Shown: positions 1 to 8,719, counted from the first letter of the stretch. The stretch is 64,000 nucleotides of DNA from an uncultured Eubacteriales bacterium (GCA_900544555.1 UQWD01000011.1:1-64000), one strand, 5' to 3'. A program made the numbers and translations. Notes: generated by a model not told the origin, from the letters alone.

Positions 1-532
1 TACCCAACGCCAATATATACCATAATTTGGTACGTGTCAATAGGAATTTCTATCTATTTCGCGGTTTTTGAAATAAATTCGCCATTGTTAATCAAGCTTG
101 CAACCATGCGCTTTTGACATGTCATCAATATAAGAAAGTTTGTTTTTTACAACGTGCTGATAAGTGTTTTTTTACACAAACTCCGCTCGCTCATGCACAC
201 TAATATATAAAAAGGAAGGAACGAAATTATGACGCCGTCATGCCGTCCGCTCGGAATTTTACATAGCTGATATGGCACAGCGGTTTAATAATAGTTAGAT
301 GAATTTGAGTTTTTAACTCATGCTAAACATTCAATATGCCTAATACTCAAAAAGTACATCCTCCGCTCGCGGGATCGCCGATGGATATTATTAAAGATGT
401 ATACGCGCGCTGACAGCGCTAGGCGTGCGCCAAGTTTATTTAGGCCGCACACCGCTTCAGCCAGATAATAAACGTACGCTCTTGTTCGCTCCTAAATAAG
501 TACACTATTAAATGAGTTTCACAATACCAAAT
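1..532. other. Region without a recognisable gene (left edge)
   Basis: No convincing reading frame, tRNA or rRNA is visible. The first 350 bases are AT-rich and intergenic in character. A 13-codon frame at 228-269 has an AGGAAGG-like ribosome binding site, but it is too short to call. No clear rho-independent terminator follows ptsI on the minus strand. Confidence 0.5.
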
Positions 533-2251
533 CTACACTTTTACATTCGCGCTGAGATAAGCGCGGATCCCTTCGGCGCTCGACAGCTTCATGACCTCGC
601 CGGCAAGCCTGTCCGCCTCTTTCTTCGTCCAGTTTGAAATGAGCCTGCGCACAGCTAAAACCGACGATGCGCCCACGCTGAACTCCTCCAATCCGAAAGA
701 GAGCAAAAGCGGTATCATCAAGGGGTTTGCGGCAGCCTCGCCGCACATCCCGACCGGTATGCCTTCCGCCTTTGCGCAGCCGATAACGCGCTTTATACTG
801 CGAAGCACGGCCGGATTGAGCGGGGAGTTCAGGTAAGCCACCTTACCGTTACCCCTGTCCGCGGCCATAACGTACTGGGTTAGGTCATTGGTCCCGATGC
901 TGAAAAAATCGGCCTCCTTCGCCAATACGTCAGCCATCACCGCTGCGGCGGGCGTTTCGATCATTACGCCGACCGGTATATCCGGGTTAAAGGGCTCGCC
1001 CTTTTCATACAGTTCATCCTTTACCCTGCTGATAACGGCCTTGGCCTGCCGTATTTCATCCGGGCAGGTGATAAGCGGAAGCATGATGTTCACCGACCCG
1101 TGCGCGCTTGAACGCAGAATCGCCCGGAGCTGCGGCATGAAAATATCCTCTCGGTCAAGGCAGTAGCGTATGGCGCGGTATCCCAAAAACGGGTTTTCCT
1201 CACGCGCGAGCTTGAGATAGGGTACGTCCTTATCGCCGCCCACATCGAGCGTACGTATAATCAGCTTTCGCCCGTTAAGGCTTTTAGCGGCCTCCTTATA
1301 CGCCTCATACTGCTCATTCTCGGACGGCGGCCCGGATCGATCCATAAAAAGGAATTCCGTTCTGAAAAGCCCCACGCCCTCCGCACCAGCGTCGAGCGCC
1401 GCGCCTGCCTCAACGGCCGTACCGATGTTCGCGTAAATTGCGGCCTTCCTCCCGTCGGCGGTGACGGTTGGCCGGGCTTTATATTTTTCAAGAAGCTTTC
1501 GCTCCCTCTCCGCGGCCTCGCGCCGAGCCCGGTATAGGCTGAGCGTTCTCTCGTCGGGGTTTACGATTAGTTTGCCGTCCGTTCCGTCCACGATGACAAT
1601 ATCGCCGTTTTGAACCAGCGCGCGCGCGTTTTCAACGCTTAATACCGTCGGTACGCGCATTGCCCTGGCTAGGATAGACAGGTGAGACGTCACGCCCCCG
1701 GTTTCTGCCGCCATGCCGGCTAAGTGCTCCGCATTGACCGCGGAAGCCATTGACGGCGTAATTTCCCCCGCTATAAGCACGGTACCGGGCGGTATAGCGC
1801 CGATATCCGCCTCCTTTACGCCGAGCAGGATTTTGAGCATGCGCTCCCTTAAATCCCGCACATCCGCCGCGCGCTCCCTGGTTAGCTCGTCGTCAACGGA
1901 CGAAAACATATCGATGTACATGCCGCATACCGCGTCGAGCGCGGCTTCCGCGCATTGGCCTTTTTCTTCTATGCGCTCATGGATCTGTGAAAGCATGAAA
2001 GGGTCGTTTATCATCATAATCTGACCCAGCAGGATTTGAGCCTGTTTTTCACCCGCGCGCGCTTCCATTTCCTCGGCCATTTGCGAGGTTTGGAGGCGGA
2101 ACCGTTCAACGCCCGAGTAAAGCCGCTTTTTTTCCGTTTCCGCGCCGGAAAACGGGACATGCGAATAATCCAGGCCGCTTTCGTTTATTACAACCGCTTT
2201 GCCTATGCCGATTCCGGTTGATACGCCCGTTCCCTGATACGTATTCATCAT
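533..2251 (-). CDS. ptsI: Phosphoenolpyruvate-protein phosphotransferase (PTS Enzyme I)
   Basis: Cytoplasmic Enzyme I takes phosphate from PEP and passes it to HPr, energising PTS sugar uptake. At 572 residues it has the usual family length. The swivelling phosphohistidine domain carries GGVTSH with His190 as the phosphorylation site. The PEP-binding barrel shows the GLFRTEFLFM motif, the TLDVGGDK motif, IGTNDLTQY and the C-terminal GMCGEAA with the catalytic Cys. It lies 25 bases downstream of ptsH and is the last gene of the fruK-fruA-ptsH-ptsI operon. Two adjacent ATGs (2251 and 2248) are possible starts; AAAGGGG upstream gives slightly better spacing to the second. Finding ptsHI at the end of a fructose operon suggests that fructose supplies the general PTS proteins here (inference). 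Confidence 0.97.
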   Translation of the reverse strand: MMNTYQGTGVSTGIGIGKAVVINESGLDYSHVPFSGAETEKKRLYSGVERFRLQTSQMAEEMEARAGEKQAQILLGQIMMINDPFMLSQIHERIEEKGQCAEAALDAVCGMYIDMFSSVDDELTRERAADVRDLRERMLKILLGVKEADIGAIPPGTVLIAGEITPSMASAVNAEHLAGMAAETGGVTSHLSILARAMRVPTVLSVENARALVQNGDIVIVDGTDGKLIVNPDERTLSLYRARREAAERERKLLEKYKARPTVTADGRKAAIYANIGTAVEAGAALDAGAEGVGLFRTEFLFMDRSGPPSENEQYEAYKEAAKSLNGRKLIIRTLDVGGDKDVPYLKLAREENPFLGYRAIRYCLDREDIFMPQLRAILRSSAHGSVNIMLPLITCPDEIRQAKAVISRVKDELYEKGEPFNPDIPVGVMIETPAAAVMADVLAKEADFFSIGTNDLTQYVMAADRGNGKVAYLNSPLNPAVLRSIKRVIGCAKAEGIPVGMCGEAAANPLMIPLLLSFGLEEFSVGASSVLAVRRLISNWTKKEADRLAGEVMKLSSAEGIRAYLSANVKV

Positions 2252-2276
2252 TTGCCCCTTTCTTCCTCACGCATTT

Positions 2277-2543
2277 TTATTCCTCGCCAAAACCCGAGCG
2301 GATCATATCGCAAGCGCTCTTGAGCGCGTCAGCCTCATCCTCTCCGTCGCACACGATTTCGATATTGGAACCGCATTTCATACACGCGGCCATCACGTTC
2401 ATTATGCTTTTCGCGTTAATTGTGCCGCCGTCAAACAATATGGTCACCTGAGATTTAAATTTTGACATCTCATTGACGAACGCGCTCGCCGGGCGCATAT
2501 GAAACCCCATTTTGTTTACGACCTTAAGTTTCTCGCTAACCAT
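2277..2543 (-). CDS. ptsH: Phosphocarrier protein HPr
   Basis: Small (88 residues) cytoplasmic phosphocarrier that receives phosphate from Enzyme I on His15 and hands it to the IIA domain of the fructose transporter. His15 is seen in GFHMRPA, where most family members have GLHARPA. Ser46, the regulatory HPr kinase site of Gram-positive bacteria, is present in NAKSIMNV. The start overlaps the end of fruA by 8 bases, indicating translational coupling. Because Ser46 is kept, this protein could act as the CcpA co-repressor in carbon catabolite repression (known for the family, inferred here). Confidence 0.95.
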   Translation of the reverse strand: MVSEKLKVVNKMGFHMRPASAFVNEMSKFKSQVTILFDGGTINAKSIMNVMAACMKCGSNIEIVCDGEDEADALKSACDMIRSGFGEE

Positions 2544-4455
2544 TGTTCCCCTCCTTTATCGGCTTTTTCAAAATTGCAAGCAAAATCATGCCAACAGCCG
2601 CGCCCGCGACCAGCGCAATGATATATCCGCCGACGTTGCCCATAACCGGGAAAACGAATATGCCGCCGTGCGGAGCCCTCAGCGTGCAGTTAAACGCCAT
2701 GGAAATCCCGCCTGCCACAGCCGAACCCACGATGCACGAAGGCAGCACGCGGATTGGATCCGCCGCGGCGAATGGAATCGCGCCTTCCGTAATAAAGCAC
2801 AAGCCCATGATGTAGTTTACTATGCCTGATTTCCTTTCTGCGTCCGTAAACCTGTTTTTAAAGAACGTGGCGCAAAGCGCAATCGCCAGCGGCGGTATCA
2901 TCCCGCCTATCATGACGGCCGCCATAATATCAAGGTTGCCGTTGGCGATTGCCGCCGTGCCGAACACATACGCCGCTTTGTTTATGGGCCCGCCCATATC
3001 CGCAGCCATCATGCCCGCCAAAAGTATGCCAAGCAGTACCTTGCTCACGCCGCCCATGGCCTCTAAGCCGTTTGCGATAGCCGTATTGAGCATCGCCACA
3101 AAGGGATTGATAAGGCACATGATTACGCCGATGAGCAGAATTCCCAGCAGCGGATAAATCAAAACGGGCTTGATCCCCTCAAGGCTTCTGGGGAACCTGC
3201 CGCAAATTTTCCTTAAGCCCAGCACCAGATAACCGCCCGCGAAGCCCGCTATGAGCGCTCCCAAAAACCCTGCTGAGACCGCTCCTTCCGGGTTTGCGAA
3301 CGTGACGCCCGCTGCGGCGAGAGCGCCGCCCACAAAGCCCACCGCGAGCCCCGGCCTGTCGGCAATGCTCATGGCTATATACCCGGCCAGCACAGGCAGC
3401 ATAAAGTCGAACGCCTTTCCGCCAACCGTCTTAAAGAACGCCGCCACCGGAGTGTTCATCCCAAAATTCTCCGGGTTGATATTGGGGTTATCAAAGAGAA
3501 ACGCCAGCGCGATGAGTATACCGCCGCCGATTACAAAAGGGAGCATGTGGGACACGCCGTTCATCAAATGCTTATATATCCCGTGGCCAAACCCTTCGCG
3601 CGCCCGCTCCTCGTGCGCCTCTGCGCCTCCCTCATGCCGGTATACGGGCGCCTTCCCTGTAATGACTTTTTCAATAAGCTCCTCGGGCTTATGAATACCG
3701 TCGGCGACCCTCGCCTGGATAAGCCGCTTTCCGTCAAACCGGCCCATATCCACGTTTTTATCGGCCGCGATGATAATCCCGTCGGCCGCATCAATCTCCT
3801 CGCGCGTAAGCGCGTTCTTCACGCCCCCCGAGCCATTTGTTTCGGCCTTGAGGCTGCACCCCATATCCGCCGCAGCCCGCTCAAGCGCTTCTGCCGCCAT
3901 GAAGGTATGGGCGATGCCCGTGGGGCAGGCTGTGACCGCGAGCACCCTGAACGAGCCCTCCGCCTCACTCATTGTTTCCTGCTTTGCTTCCTCGGGGAAC
4001 TTTTCAGCCTCCTTCGCGTCAATGAGCGCAAGAAAATCATGAACGCTTCTTGCCTCTGTCAGCGCGTCGGCGAACTCCCCGTCCATGAGCATAACCATGA
4101 GCCGCGATAAAATCTCAAGGTGCGCATCCCCGTCCTGCGTCGCCGCAATCATAAAAAACAGCTTGGAGGGGAGCCCGTCGGGGGCGCCGTAATCAACGCC
4201 GTTTGAAACCGTCAATGCCGACAGGCCGGGGCGCCGGACAGCCTCGCTTTTCGCGTGCGGGACCGCAATGCCGTTTCCAACCGCCGTCGTCCCCTGCGCC
4301 TCCCTATCCATAATCGCCTTCCTGTACGCCGCCTTATCCAGAAGGTTTTCGGATTTCTCCTGAAGATCGACAAGCGCGTCTATAACACCCTCTTTTGACG
4401 AAACCTCAGCGTTAAGCGTTATTCCGTTTATTCTGAGCAAATCCGTTATCCTCAT
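2536..4455 (-). CDS. fruA: PTS fructose transporter, fused IIA-IIB-IIC
   Basis: Membrane permease that imports fructose as fructose 1-phosphate. Order: IIA domain (about residues 1-145, phospho-His67 in AVPHAKS), IIB domain (about 168-265, phospho-Cys177 in TACPTGIAHT), then a IIC membrane domain (about 295-635) with repeated hydrophobic helices. The length, 639 residues from this start, fits a complete IIABC fusion. The ATG at 4455 is chosen because AAAGGATGG precedes it at good spacing; an upstream in-frame ATG at 4515 would put 20 atypical residues in front and overlap fruK. It follows fruK by 23 bases. Regulation by fructose 1-phosphate is common for this operon type, but no fruR gene is in the window. 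Confidence 0.96.
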   Translation of the reverse strand: MRITDLLRINGITLNAEVSSKEGVIDALVDLQEKSENLLDKAAYRKAIMDREAQGTTAVGNGIAVPHAKSEAVRRPGLSALTVSNGVDYGAPDGLPSKLFFMIAATQDGDAHLEILSRLMVMLMDGEFADALTEARSVHDFLALIDAKEAEKFPEEAKQETMSEAEGSFRVLAVTACPTGIAHTFMAAEALERAAADMGCSLKAETNGSGGVKNALTREEIDAADGIIIAADKNVDMGRFDGKRLIQARVADGIHKPEELIEKVITGKAPVYRHEGGAEAHEERAREGFGHGIYKHLMNGVSHMLPFVIGGGILIALAFLFDNPNINPENFGMNTPVAAFFKTVGGKAFDFMLPVLAGYIAMSIADRPGLAVGFVGGALAAAGVTFANPEGAVSAGFLGALIAGFAGGYLVLGLRKICGRFPRSLEGIKPVLIYPLLGILLIGVIMCLINPFVAMLNTAIANGLEAMGGVSKVLLGILLAGMMAADMGGPINKAAYVFGTAAIANGNLDIMAAVMIGGMIPPLAIALCATFFKNRFTDAERKSGIVNYIMGLCFITEGAIPFAAADPIRVLPSCIVGSAVAGGISMAFNCTLRAPHGGIFVFPVMGNVGGYIIALVAGAAVGMILLAILKKPIKEGNNG

Positions 4456-4478
4456 TGTATCCATCCTTTCCCGGTTCT

Positions 4479-5381
4479 TTATAATGATTGAAGAACTTCG
4501 TTTATTGCATCCCATTGAGCCAGACCCTCTGAGAACGCCGTCGCGCTCCCGGCGGCCGTGCCGAATCGGAGCGCCTGATAATAATCCCCAGTCAGCTGGT
4601 ATCCGGCAAGAAAACCTGCCACCATGGAATCCCCCGCACCGACCGAGTTTTTAACTATTCCGACCGGCGCGCCCAACTCGTACGTTCGCCCGCCTTCACA
4701 TAGAAGTATGGCTCCGCTGCCAGCCATGGATACGAGCACGTTCCTCGCGCCCTTCTCCTGAAGCGCGCGCCCGCATTCGACGATCTGATCGCGGGAATCG
4801 AGATTGCGCTCAAACAGCTCGCCAAGCTCAATGTGGTTCGGTTTGATTAGAAACGGCCTGTATTGAAGCGCGTTTAAAAGCGGCTTGCCCTCCGCGTCCA
4901 CTACGAAACGAATGCCCCTGCCGTCAAGCGCTTGCATAATTCTTTCATAAACGTCATCCGGCGCGCAAGCGGGTATGCTGCCGGCAAGTACGATGGTATC
5001 CCCCTCGGACGCGCGGTTCAGCTTCCCGGTCAGCTTTGTAACCGCGTCCGCGCTTATATCCGGCCCGCGGCCGTTGATTTCAGTTTCCTCCGCCGCCCTG
5101 ATTTTTATATTGATGCGCGACATACCGTTTGGCAGCCTAACGAAATCCGTAAGTATTCCCGCGTCTTTGAGCCACGCCTCAAGCACCATGCCCGTAAAAC
5201 CGGCCGTGAAGCCCAGCGCCGCGTTTTCGATCCCCATTCGATTGAGCATGATGGATACGTTTACTCCCTTTCCCCCGCAGTATATTTCCTCTTTTACCGT
5301 TCTGTTGACCTTACTTAGCGTAAAGCCGTTCAGGTAAGCCAAGTAATCAAGCGCGGGGTTCAATGTTACCGTATAAATCAT
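4479..5381 (-). CDS. fruK: 1-phosphofructokinase
   Basis: Phosphorylates fructose 1-phosphate, the product of the neighbouring PTS permease, to fructose 1,6-bisphosphate for glycolysis. It is a 300-residue PfkB/ribokinase-fold protein beginning MIYTVTLNPALD, with the sugar-binding GGKGVNVS motif near residue 37 and the C-terminal GAGDSMVAGFLAG motif that holds the catalytic Asp and anion hole. First gene of the operon with fruA, ptsH and ptsI. ATGGAGG-type ribosome binding site upstream. A 196-base repeat element sits 175 bases upstream of the start, between this gene and a distant cre-like site. Confidence 0.95.
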   Translation of the reverse strand: MIYTVTLNPALDYLAYLNGFTLSKVNRTVKEEIYCGGKGVNVSIMLNRMGIENAALGFTAGFTGMVLEAWLKDAGILTDFVRLPNGMSRINIKIRAAEETEINGRGPDISADAVTKLTGKLNRASEGDTIVLAGSIPACAPDDVYERIMQALDGRGIRFVVDAEGKPLLNALQYRPFLIKPNHIELGELFERNLDSRDQIVECGRALQEKGARNVLVSMAGSGAILLCEGGRTYELGAPVGIVKNSVGAGDSMVAGFLAGYQLTGDYYQALRFGTAAGSATAFSEGLAQWDAINEVLQSL

Positions 5382-5541
5382 TATCCAGCCTCCATTGTTT
5401 ATACAACCGTATTTATATCGGGCCTATTATCAAGGGGCGCGGTTGCTCCTTTTATAATAATACCATTAAGGTTATGGAGAACCTTTTTTTTGCAGATCAT
5501 AAAAAACCTGTTATGGCTATCTTGTGTAAAAGCGCTGTAAT

Positions 5542-5767
5542 GCATGCAAAGCATGTCAGTGTGTCGAAAAAGTGGCTGCACCACGTTTTTCGAGTTAAGA
5601 CGGAGCGCTTGCACATTGGCGCTGTCAGCGCCCCGTGCAAAGAAACCCTTGCTGCTTAAGGCATTCCGAACCTGACGCACATGTCGTTAGGTTCGGTTGA
5701 AAGCCTATGAGGTTGCGGCTCCGACCCTACCCCGTTTATTTTTGACACACTGGCATGCAAAGCATGT
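5542..5767. repeat. MITE-like repeat, copy 1, with 15-bp direct-repeat flanks
   Basis: The element spans 5557-5752 (196 bp). It starts CAGTGTGTCGAAAAA and ends TTTTTGACACACTG, nearly perfect terminal inverted repeats. It is bordered exactly by 15-bp direct repeats GCATGCAAAGCATGT (5542-5556 and 5753-5767), as expected of a target duplication. A second, diverged copy is at 24392-24586. Internal hairpins include GTGG/CCAC (5572-5584) and GAACCT/AGGTTC (5668-5694). No transposase is encoded. A short frame matches in translation between the copies, but there is no start context, so I regard it as non-coding or structured RNA. Confidence 0.75.
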
Positions 5768-6017
5768 TTCGGTAAACACCTGACGCGCGCAAATACGCTT
5801 TAACAGAGCTGCGCTTTCGTATATTTCTCAAGCATTGACCAAGTTGGGGATCAGGTGAGTTTCACAACTACGCGTCCGCCCAATTAAAAAAGCTCGGCTG
5901 TTACGGGCCGCCGCCTATATTCTAGTATATGTAAAAGCCATATCTTCAGCCGGTAGAAGGGAATCCGTTATTACCCGGCGTTCAATTTCCGTTTATTCGT
6001 ATTGTATGAACTGATTG

Positions 6018-6031
6018 TGTAAGCGCTTTCG
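6018..6031. promoter_or_regulatory. Candidate catabolite-responsive element (cre)
   Basis: TGTAAGCGCTTTCG matches the Gram-positive cre consensus TGWAARCGYTWNCW at 13 of 14 positions. It lies far upstream of fruK (about 640 bases), with the repeat element in between, and downstream of the response regulator gene. No promoter was identified with confidence nearby, so which transcript it would control is unclear. Confidence 0.35.
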
Positions 6032-6209
6032 TCGTCGCTATTTCGGTATTCTGGTTTTAACCCTTCTCCTTGGAAAAATTTTGTCAGTAAAATCTTTAGC
6101 ATAAAAAAATAATTGTTTCGTAAATAAATTAATTAAGCGTGCCGTAAAGTCCACAGTGAAAAACCGCTGCCTGAAATAGGGGCGTCCGATACTGGATAAA
6201 TTGTTTAAG

Positions 6210-6884
6210 TCAATCGCTTATCCTGTATCCTACGCCGCGTACGGTTTCTATCTTCGCGCCGCCTTCCCCCAGCTTCTGGCGCAGCGTTTTGATATGCATA
6301 TCCACCGTCCGGCTCTCCCCTTCAAACTCCGTTCCCCACACGTTGCTCATCAGCTTTTCCCTTGATAGCGCGATGCCGCGGTTACGCATCAAAAATTGCA
6401 AAAGCTCAAACTCCTTAAAGGTTAACGCTACCTCATCGCCGCCGACCGTAACCTTATGCCGCTCTACGTCAAGCGCCACGAGGCCCGCCGTCATAACCGC
6501 GGCTTCATCTAACGGAACCGCCCTGCGCAGTACCGCGCGCACCCGCGCAACCAGCTCCATGATGCCGAACGGCTTGGCGACATAATCGTCCGCGCCGCCG
6601 TCAAGCGCCACGACCCTGTCGTACTCGGAGGTTTTTGCCGTAAGCATGATAACCGCGGTTTCGCAAAGCGCCGGCTCGTTCCTTATCCTCGCCAGTATGG
6701 ACAAGCCGTCCTCCTCCGGCAGCATAATGTCGAGCAGCGCCAGATCCGGCCTTTTTGCGAAAGCCGCCTCGTAAAAGCCGGAAGCGTCCTCAAACCCGCG
6801 CACGTCAAAGCCGTTGGCTCGGAGGGCGTACACAACCAGCTCCCGGATATTCGCATCGTCTTCCACGCAATAAATCAGCTTCAT
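6210..6884 (-). CDS. OmpR/PhoB-family response regulator (orphan)
   Basis: DNA-binding response regulator of 224 residues. Receiver domain (1-118) with acidic pocket EDD near residue 8, phospho-acceptor Asp52 in LLDIMLP, MLTAK around 80-84 and Lys104 in AKPF. The C-terminal winged helix (about 130-224) has the typical ending VRGVGYRIS. No histidine kinase gene is adjacent on either side, so the partner must be encoded elsewhere. The start overlaps the stop of the upstream EetB-like gene by 4 bases, so it is probably co-transcribed with the ApbE/NusG-II/Gx-transporter genes and may answer a redox or envelope signal (inference). Confidence 0.93.
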   Translation of the reverse strand: MKLIYCVEDDANIRELVVYALRANGFDVRGFEDASGFYEAAFAKRPDLALLDIMLPEEDGLSILARIRNEPALCETAVIMLTAKTSEYDRVVALDGGADDYVAKPFGIMELVARVRAVLRRAVPLDEAAVMTAGLVALDVERHKVTVGGDEVALTFKEFELLQFLMRNRGIALSREKLMSNVWGTEFEGESRTVDMHIKTLRQKLGEGGAKIETVRGVGYRISD

Positions 6885-7402
6885 TTATTCGTCCTCCCGG
6901 ATGTATTGATGTATTTATTAAGCCGCCCCGCAATGAATATTGCGCACAGCCCCACAAATATGCCCGTGGGTATTGAAACGAGCGATATATACGGGAAATA
7001 GTAGAGAGCCGCCGGCCCGTTCAGCGCATACCCTACCAAAATCTGGGCCGTGTTAAAGCAAAACGCGCCCGCCGCGCTTACGCCAACAGGCGATAATACG
7101 CCCTTTCGGTAAAGTTTCATAAGCGCGCTCATGACAGCCAACGAGCTCAGCCCTCCCGACAGGCTGTACGCTATCCCCAGCGCCGAGCCGCCCAGCAACG
7201 GGCCAAGCACGCAGCGCACACCCGTTACAAAGAGCGCCTCCCTGCCCGAATACAGCATGAGCGCAAGCAATGTAAAGATGTTTGCCAGCCCAAGCTTCAC
7301 CGGCGCCCCGGCCATTAGGGGCGGCAGCAAGCCTTCTAAATAGTGCGCCGCGAGAGCAAGCGCACAAAGCATGGCAAGGGTTGTAAGCTTTTTCGCGCTC
7401 AT
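6881..7402 (-). CDS. Gx transporter family / EetB-like membrane protein
   Basis: Integral membrane protein of 173 residues with about five hydrophobic segments, of the family long annotated as heptaprenyl diphosphate synthase component I and now as Gx transporter family, related in fold to ECF S-components. Typical stretches are LGLANIFTLLAL, then LGPLLGGSALG and YSLSGGLSS. In flavin-based extracellular electron transfer loci of Listeria and related bacteria, a protein of this family (EetB) sits with a NusG-domain-II protein (EetA) and ApbE, as here. The true substrate is not known from sequence. It ends inside the start of the response regulator gene. Confidence 0.8.
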   Translation of the reverse strand: MSAKKLTTLAMLCALALAAHYLEGLLPPLMAGAPVKLGLANIFTLLALMLYSGREALFVTGVRCVLGPLLGGSALGIAYSLSGGLSSLAVMSALMKLYRKGVLSPVGVSAAGAFCFNTAQILVGYALNGPAALYYFPYISLVSIPTGIFVGLCAIFIAGRLNKYINTSGRTNK

Positions 7403-7418
7403 ATCATCATCCCCAAAG

Positions 7419-7778
7419 TTAATAGGTCACGGCGTCCGCTTCCCCGTCGTTCCCTGTAATCAGGATTGCTACGCGGTTCGGCAGGCAGACCACCGGGCGG
7501 GACGCGTGCGCCTCGCCCATCCGTATACAGAGCTTATCCGCGCAGTCTGCATGTTGCATATATGCGCGGCCGTCCTCTACGATAATCATGTTTTTTCCGT
7601 CGGGGGTTACGATTCTCGCATCCCGCGAAACAGGCCCGCTGTAAACAGCCTGCCCGTTTACCGTTACAGTCACCGTACCGCCCCCGCGCGGCAGGAGGAA
7701 GAAGCCGAATACCGACAACAGTGCCGCCGCCGCGATGATAGCCCAATCGCCCAGCTTCATTCCCGCGCGCCTATCCAT
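7419..7778 (-). CDS. NusG domain II protein (EetA-like)
   Basis: Small membrane-anchored protein: one N-terminal transmembrane helix (about residues 11-28) after a KLGDW motif, then an extracytoplasmic domain of about 80 residues with VTVNGQAVYSGPV and a Cys pair in the segment around CADKLC plus VVCLPNRV, as in NusG-domain-II proteins. The family is found in EetA proteins and with ApbE. The ATG at 7778 is taken because GGGAGG lies just upstream; an ATG at 7760 overlapping the apbE stop as ATGA is a good alternative and would begin MKLGDW. The gene overlaps the apbE end and is followed by the EetB-like gene. Confidence 0.8.
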   Translation of the reverse strand: MDRRAGMKLGDWAIIAAAALLSVFGFFLLPRGGGTVTVTVNGQAVYSGPVSRDARIVTPDGKNMIIVEDGRAYMQHADCADKLCIRMGEAHASRPVVCLPNRVAILITGNDGEADAVTY

Positions 7779-8719
7779 ACGGCCTCCCAATCATCCGTAA
7801 CCGCCAGGGCGCTTATACCTTCCCTGGACAAAAGCTCGCCGCCCGCTTCCCTGCCCAGCACGAAAACAGCCGTGGCAAGCGCATCCGCCTTGGTAGAGCT
7901 CTCACATATTACCGTTACGCTGTGAAGACCGGTGCGGGCGGGCTTAAGCGTTTCGGGGTCAAGTATATGATGGTATATTTCGCCTCCGCTTTCAAAGAAC
8001 CGCTGATAATCTCCCGATGTAACCGCGCTGATATCCGAAGCGTCTATCACCTCAATCAGGCCGCCGTTTCCCCTTGGATCCTGCACGCCGACGCGCCATT
8101 TGCCGCCGTTCTCCTTTGTGCCTACGGCGTATACGTTTCCGCCAAGGTTGATAATACCCGCGCATCCGGCCTCTTGATAGAACGCAAAAAGGCAGTCCGC
8201 GGCATAGCCCTTCGATATCGCCCCAAGATCGATCGTCTGGCCCGGCTTAAGCCGGGCTCTCATGCCCGCTTCATCCAACTCTATGCCCGTATAATCAACC
8301 AGCGGCTTTAATATCTGGAGCGCCTCGTCCGAAGGGACGACCGAGCCGCTCATCCCGTCCCAGGCGTTTATGGCCGTAAAAATGGTCGGATCAAACGCGC
8401 CGCCCGTCAGCTCGGCGTATTGTAAAGACTCCTCCAGCAGCTTAAAAGCGTCCCCTCCAAGCGCCGTCCATTCGCCACCCGCTTCGTTCAGGCGGCGTAT
8501 ATCGCTCCCCCGCCGGTAGGCGGACAGCTCGTTTTCAAGCTCCGTCAAACGCTGGGCGCATCGCTCAAGCAGCGCTTCCGAGCCCCGGCCCCGCGCGGTA
8601 AGCGTCACGTACGTATCCATATGGAAGCCTTCGTAGCGGGCCTCGGCGGGCGTACAGCCGGTCAAGGCCGCTAATATCCAAAAGGCTATTACTAAAACTG
8701 AGATAATACGCCGTTTCAC
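7757..8719 (-). CDS. apbE: FAD:protein FMN transferase (ApbE), lipoprotein
   Basis: Extracytoplasmic ApbE transfers FMN from FAD to Ser/Thr residues of target flavoproteins. The 320-residue protein begins with a lipoprotein signal peptide ending LTGC (Cys22). Family features follow: MDTYVTLTARG, LDLGAISKGYAAD-like sequence (seen as IDLGAISKGYAAD), NLGGNVYAVG, and the metal-binding HHILDPETLKPA, then TKADALATAVFVLG. It overlaps the DUF2461 gene upstream and the NusG-II gene downstream by a few bases. No FMN-binding-domain target protein is encoded in the window, so its flavinylation substrate is missing from view. Confidence 0.95.
   Translation of the reverse strand: MKRRIISVLVIAFWILAALTGCTPAEARYEGFHMDTYVTLTARGRGSEALLERCAQRLTELENELSAYRRGSDIRRLNEAGGEWTALGGDAFKLLEESLQYAELTGGAFDPTIFTAINAWDGMSGSVVPSDEALQILKPLVDYTGIELDEAGMRARLKPGQTIDLGAISKGYAADCLFAFYQEAGCAGIINLGGNVYAVGTKENGGKWRVGVQDPRGNGGLIEVIDASDISAVTSGDYQRFFESGGEIYHHILDPETLKPARTGLHSVTVICESSTKADALATAVFVLGREAGGELLSREGISALAVTDDWEAVWIGARE

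Larger units (their letters stand above)
5382..6209. other. Non-coding region upstream of the fructose operon
   Basis: About 830 bases with no convincing gene between two minus-strand units. It holds the MITE-like element at 5557-5752 with its direct-repeat flanks, and a cre-like site at 6018-6031. A small hairpin followed by eight T residues lies on the plus strand at 5468-5491, with no obvious gene to terminate. Open frames here are mostly reading through the repeat and are not called. Confidence 0.5.

Noticed and set aside
5399..5680. 93-codon minus-strand and 98-codon plus-strand frames over the repeat element
   Set aside because: They cross the boundary of the inserted repeat and differ in their non-repeat parts; no ribosome binding site is seen.
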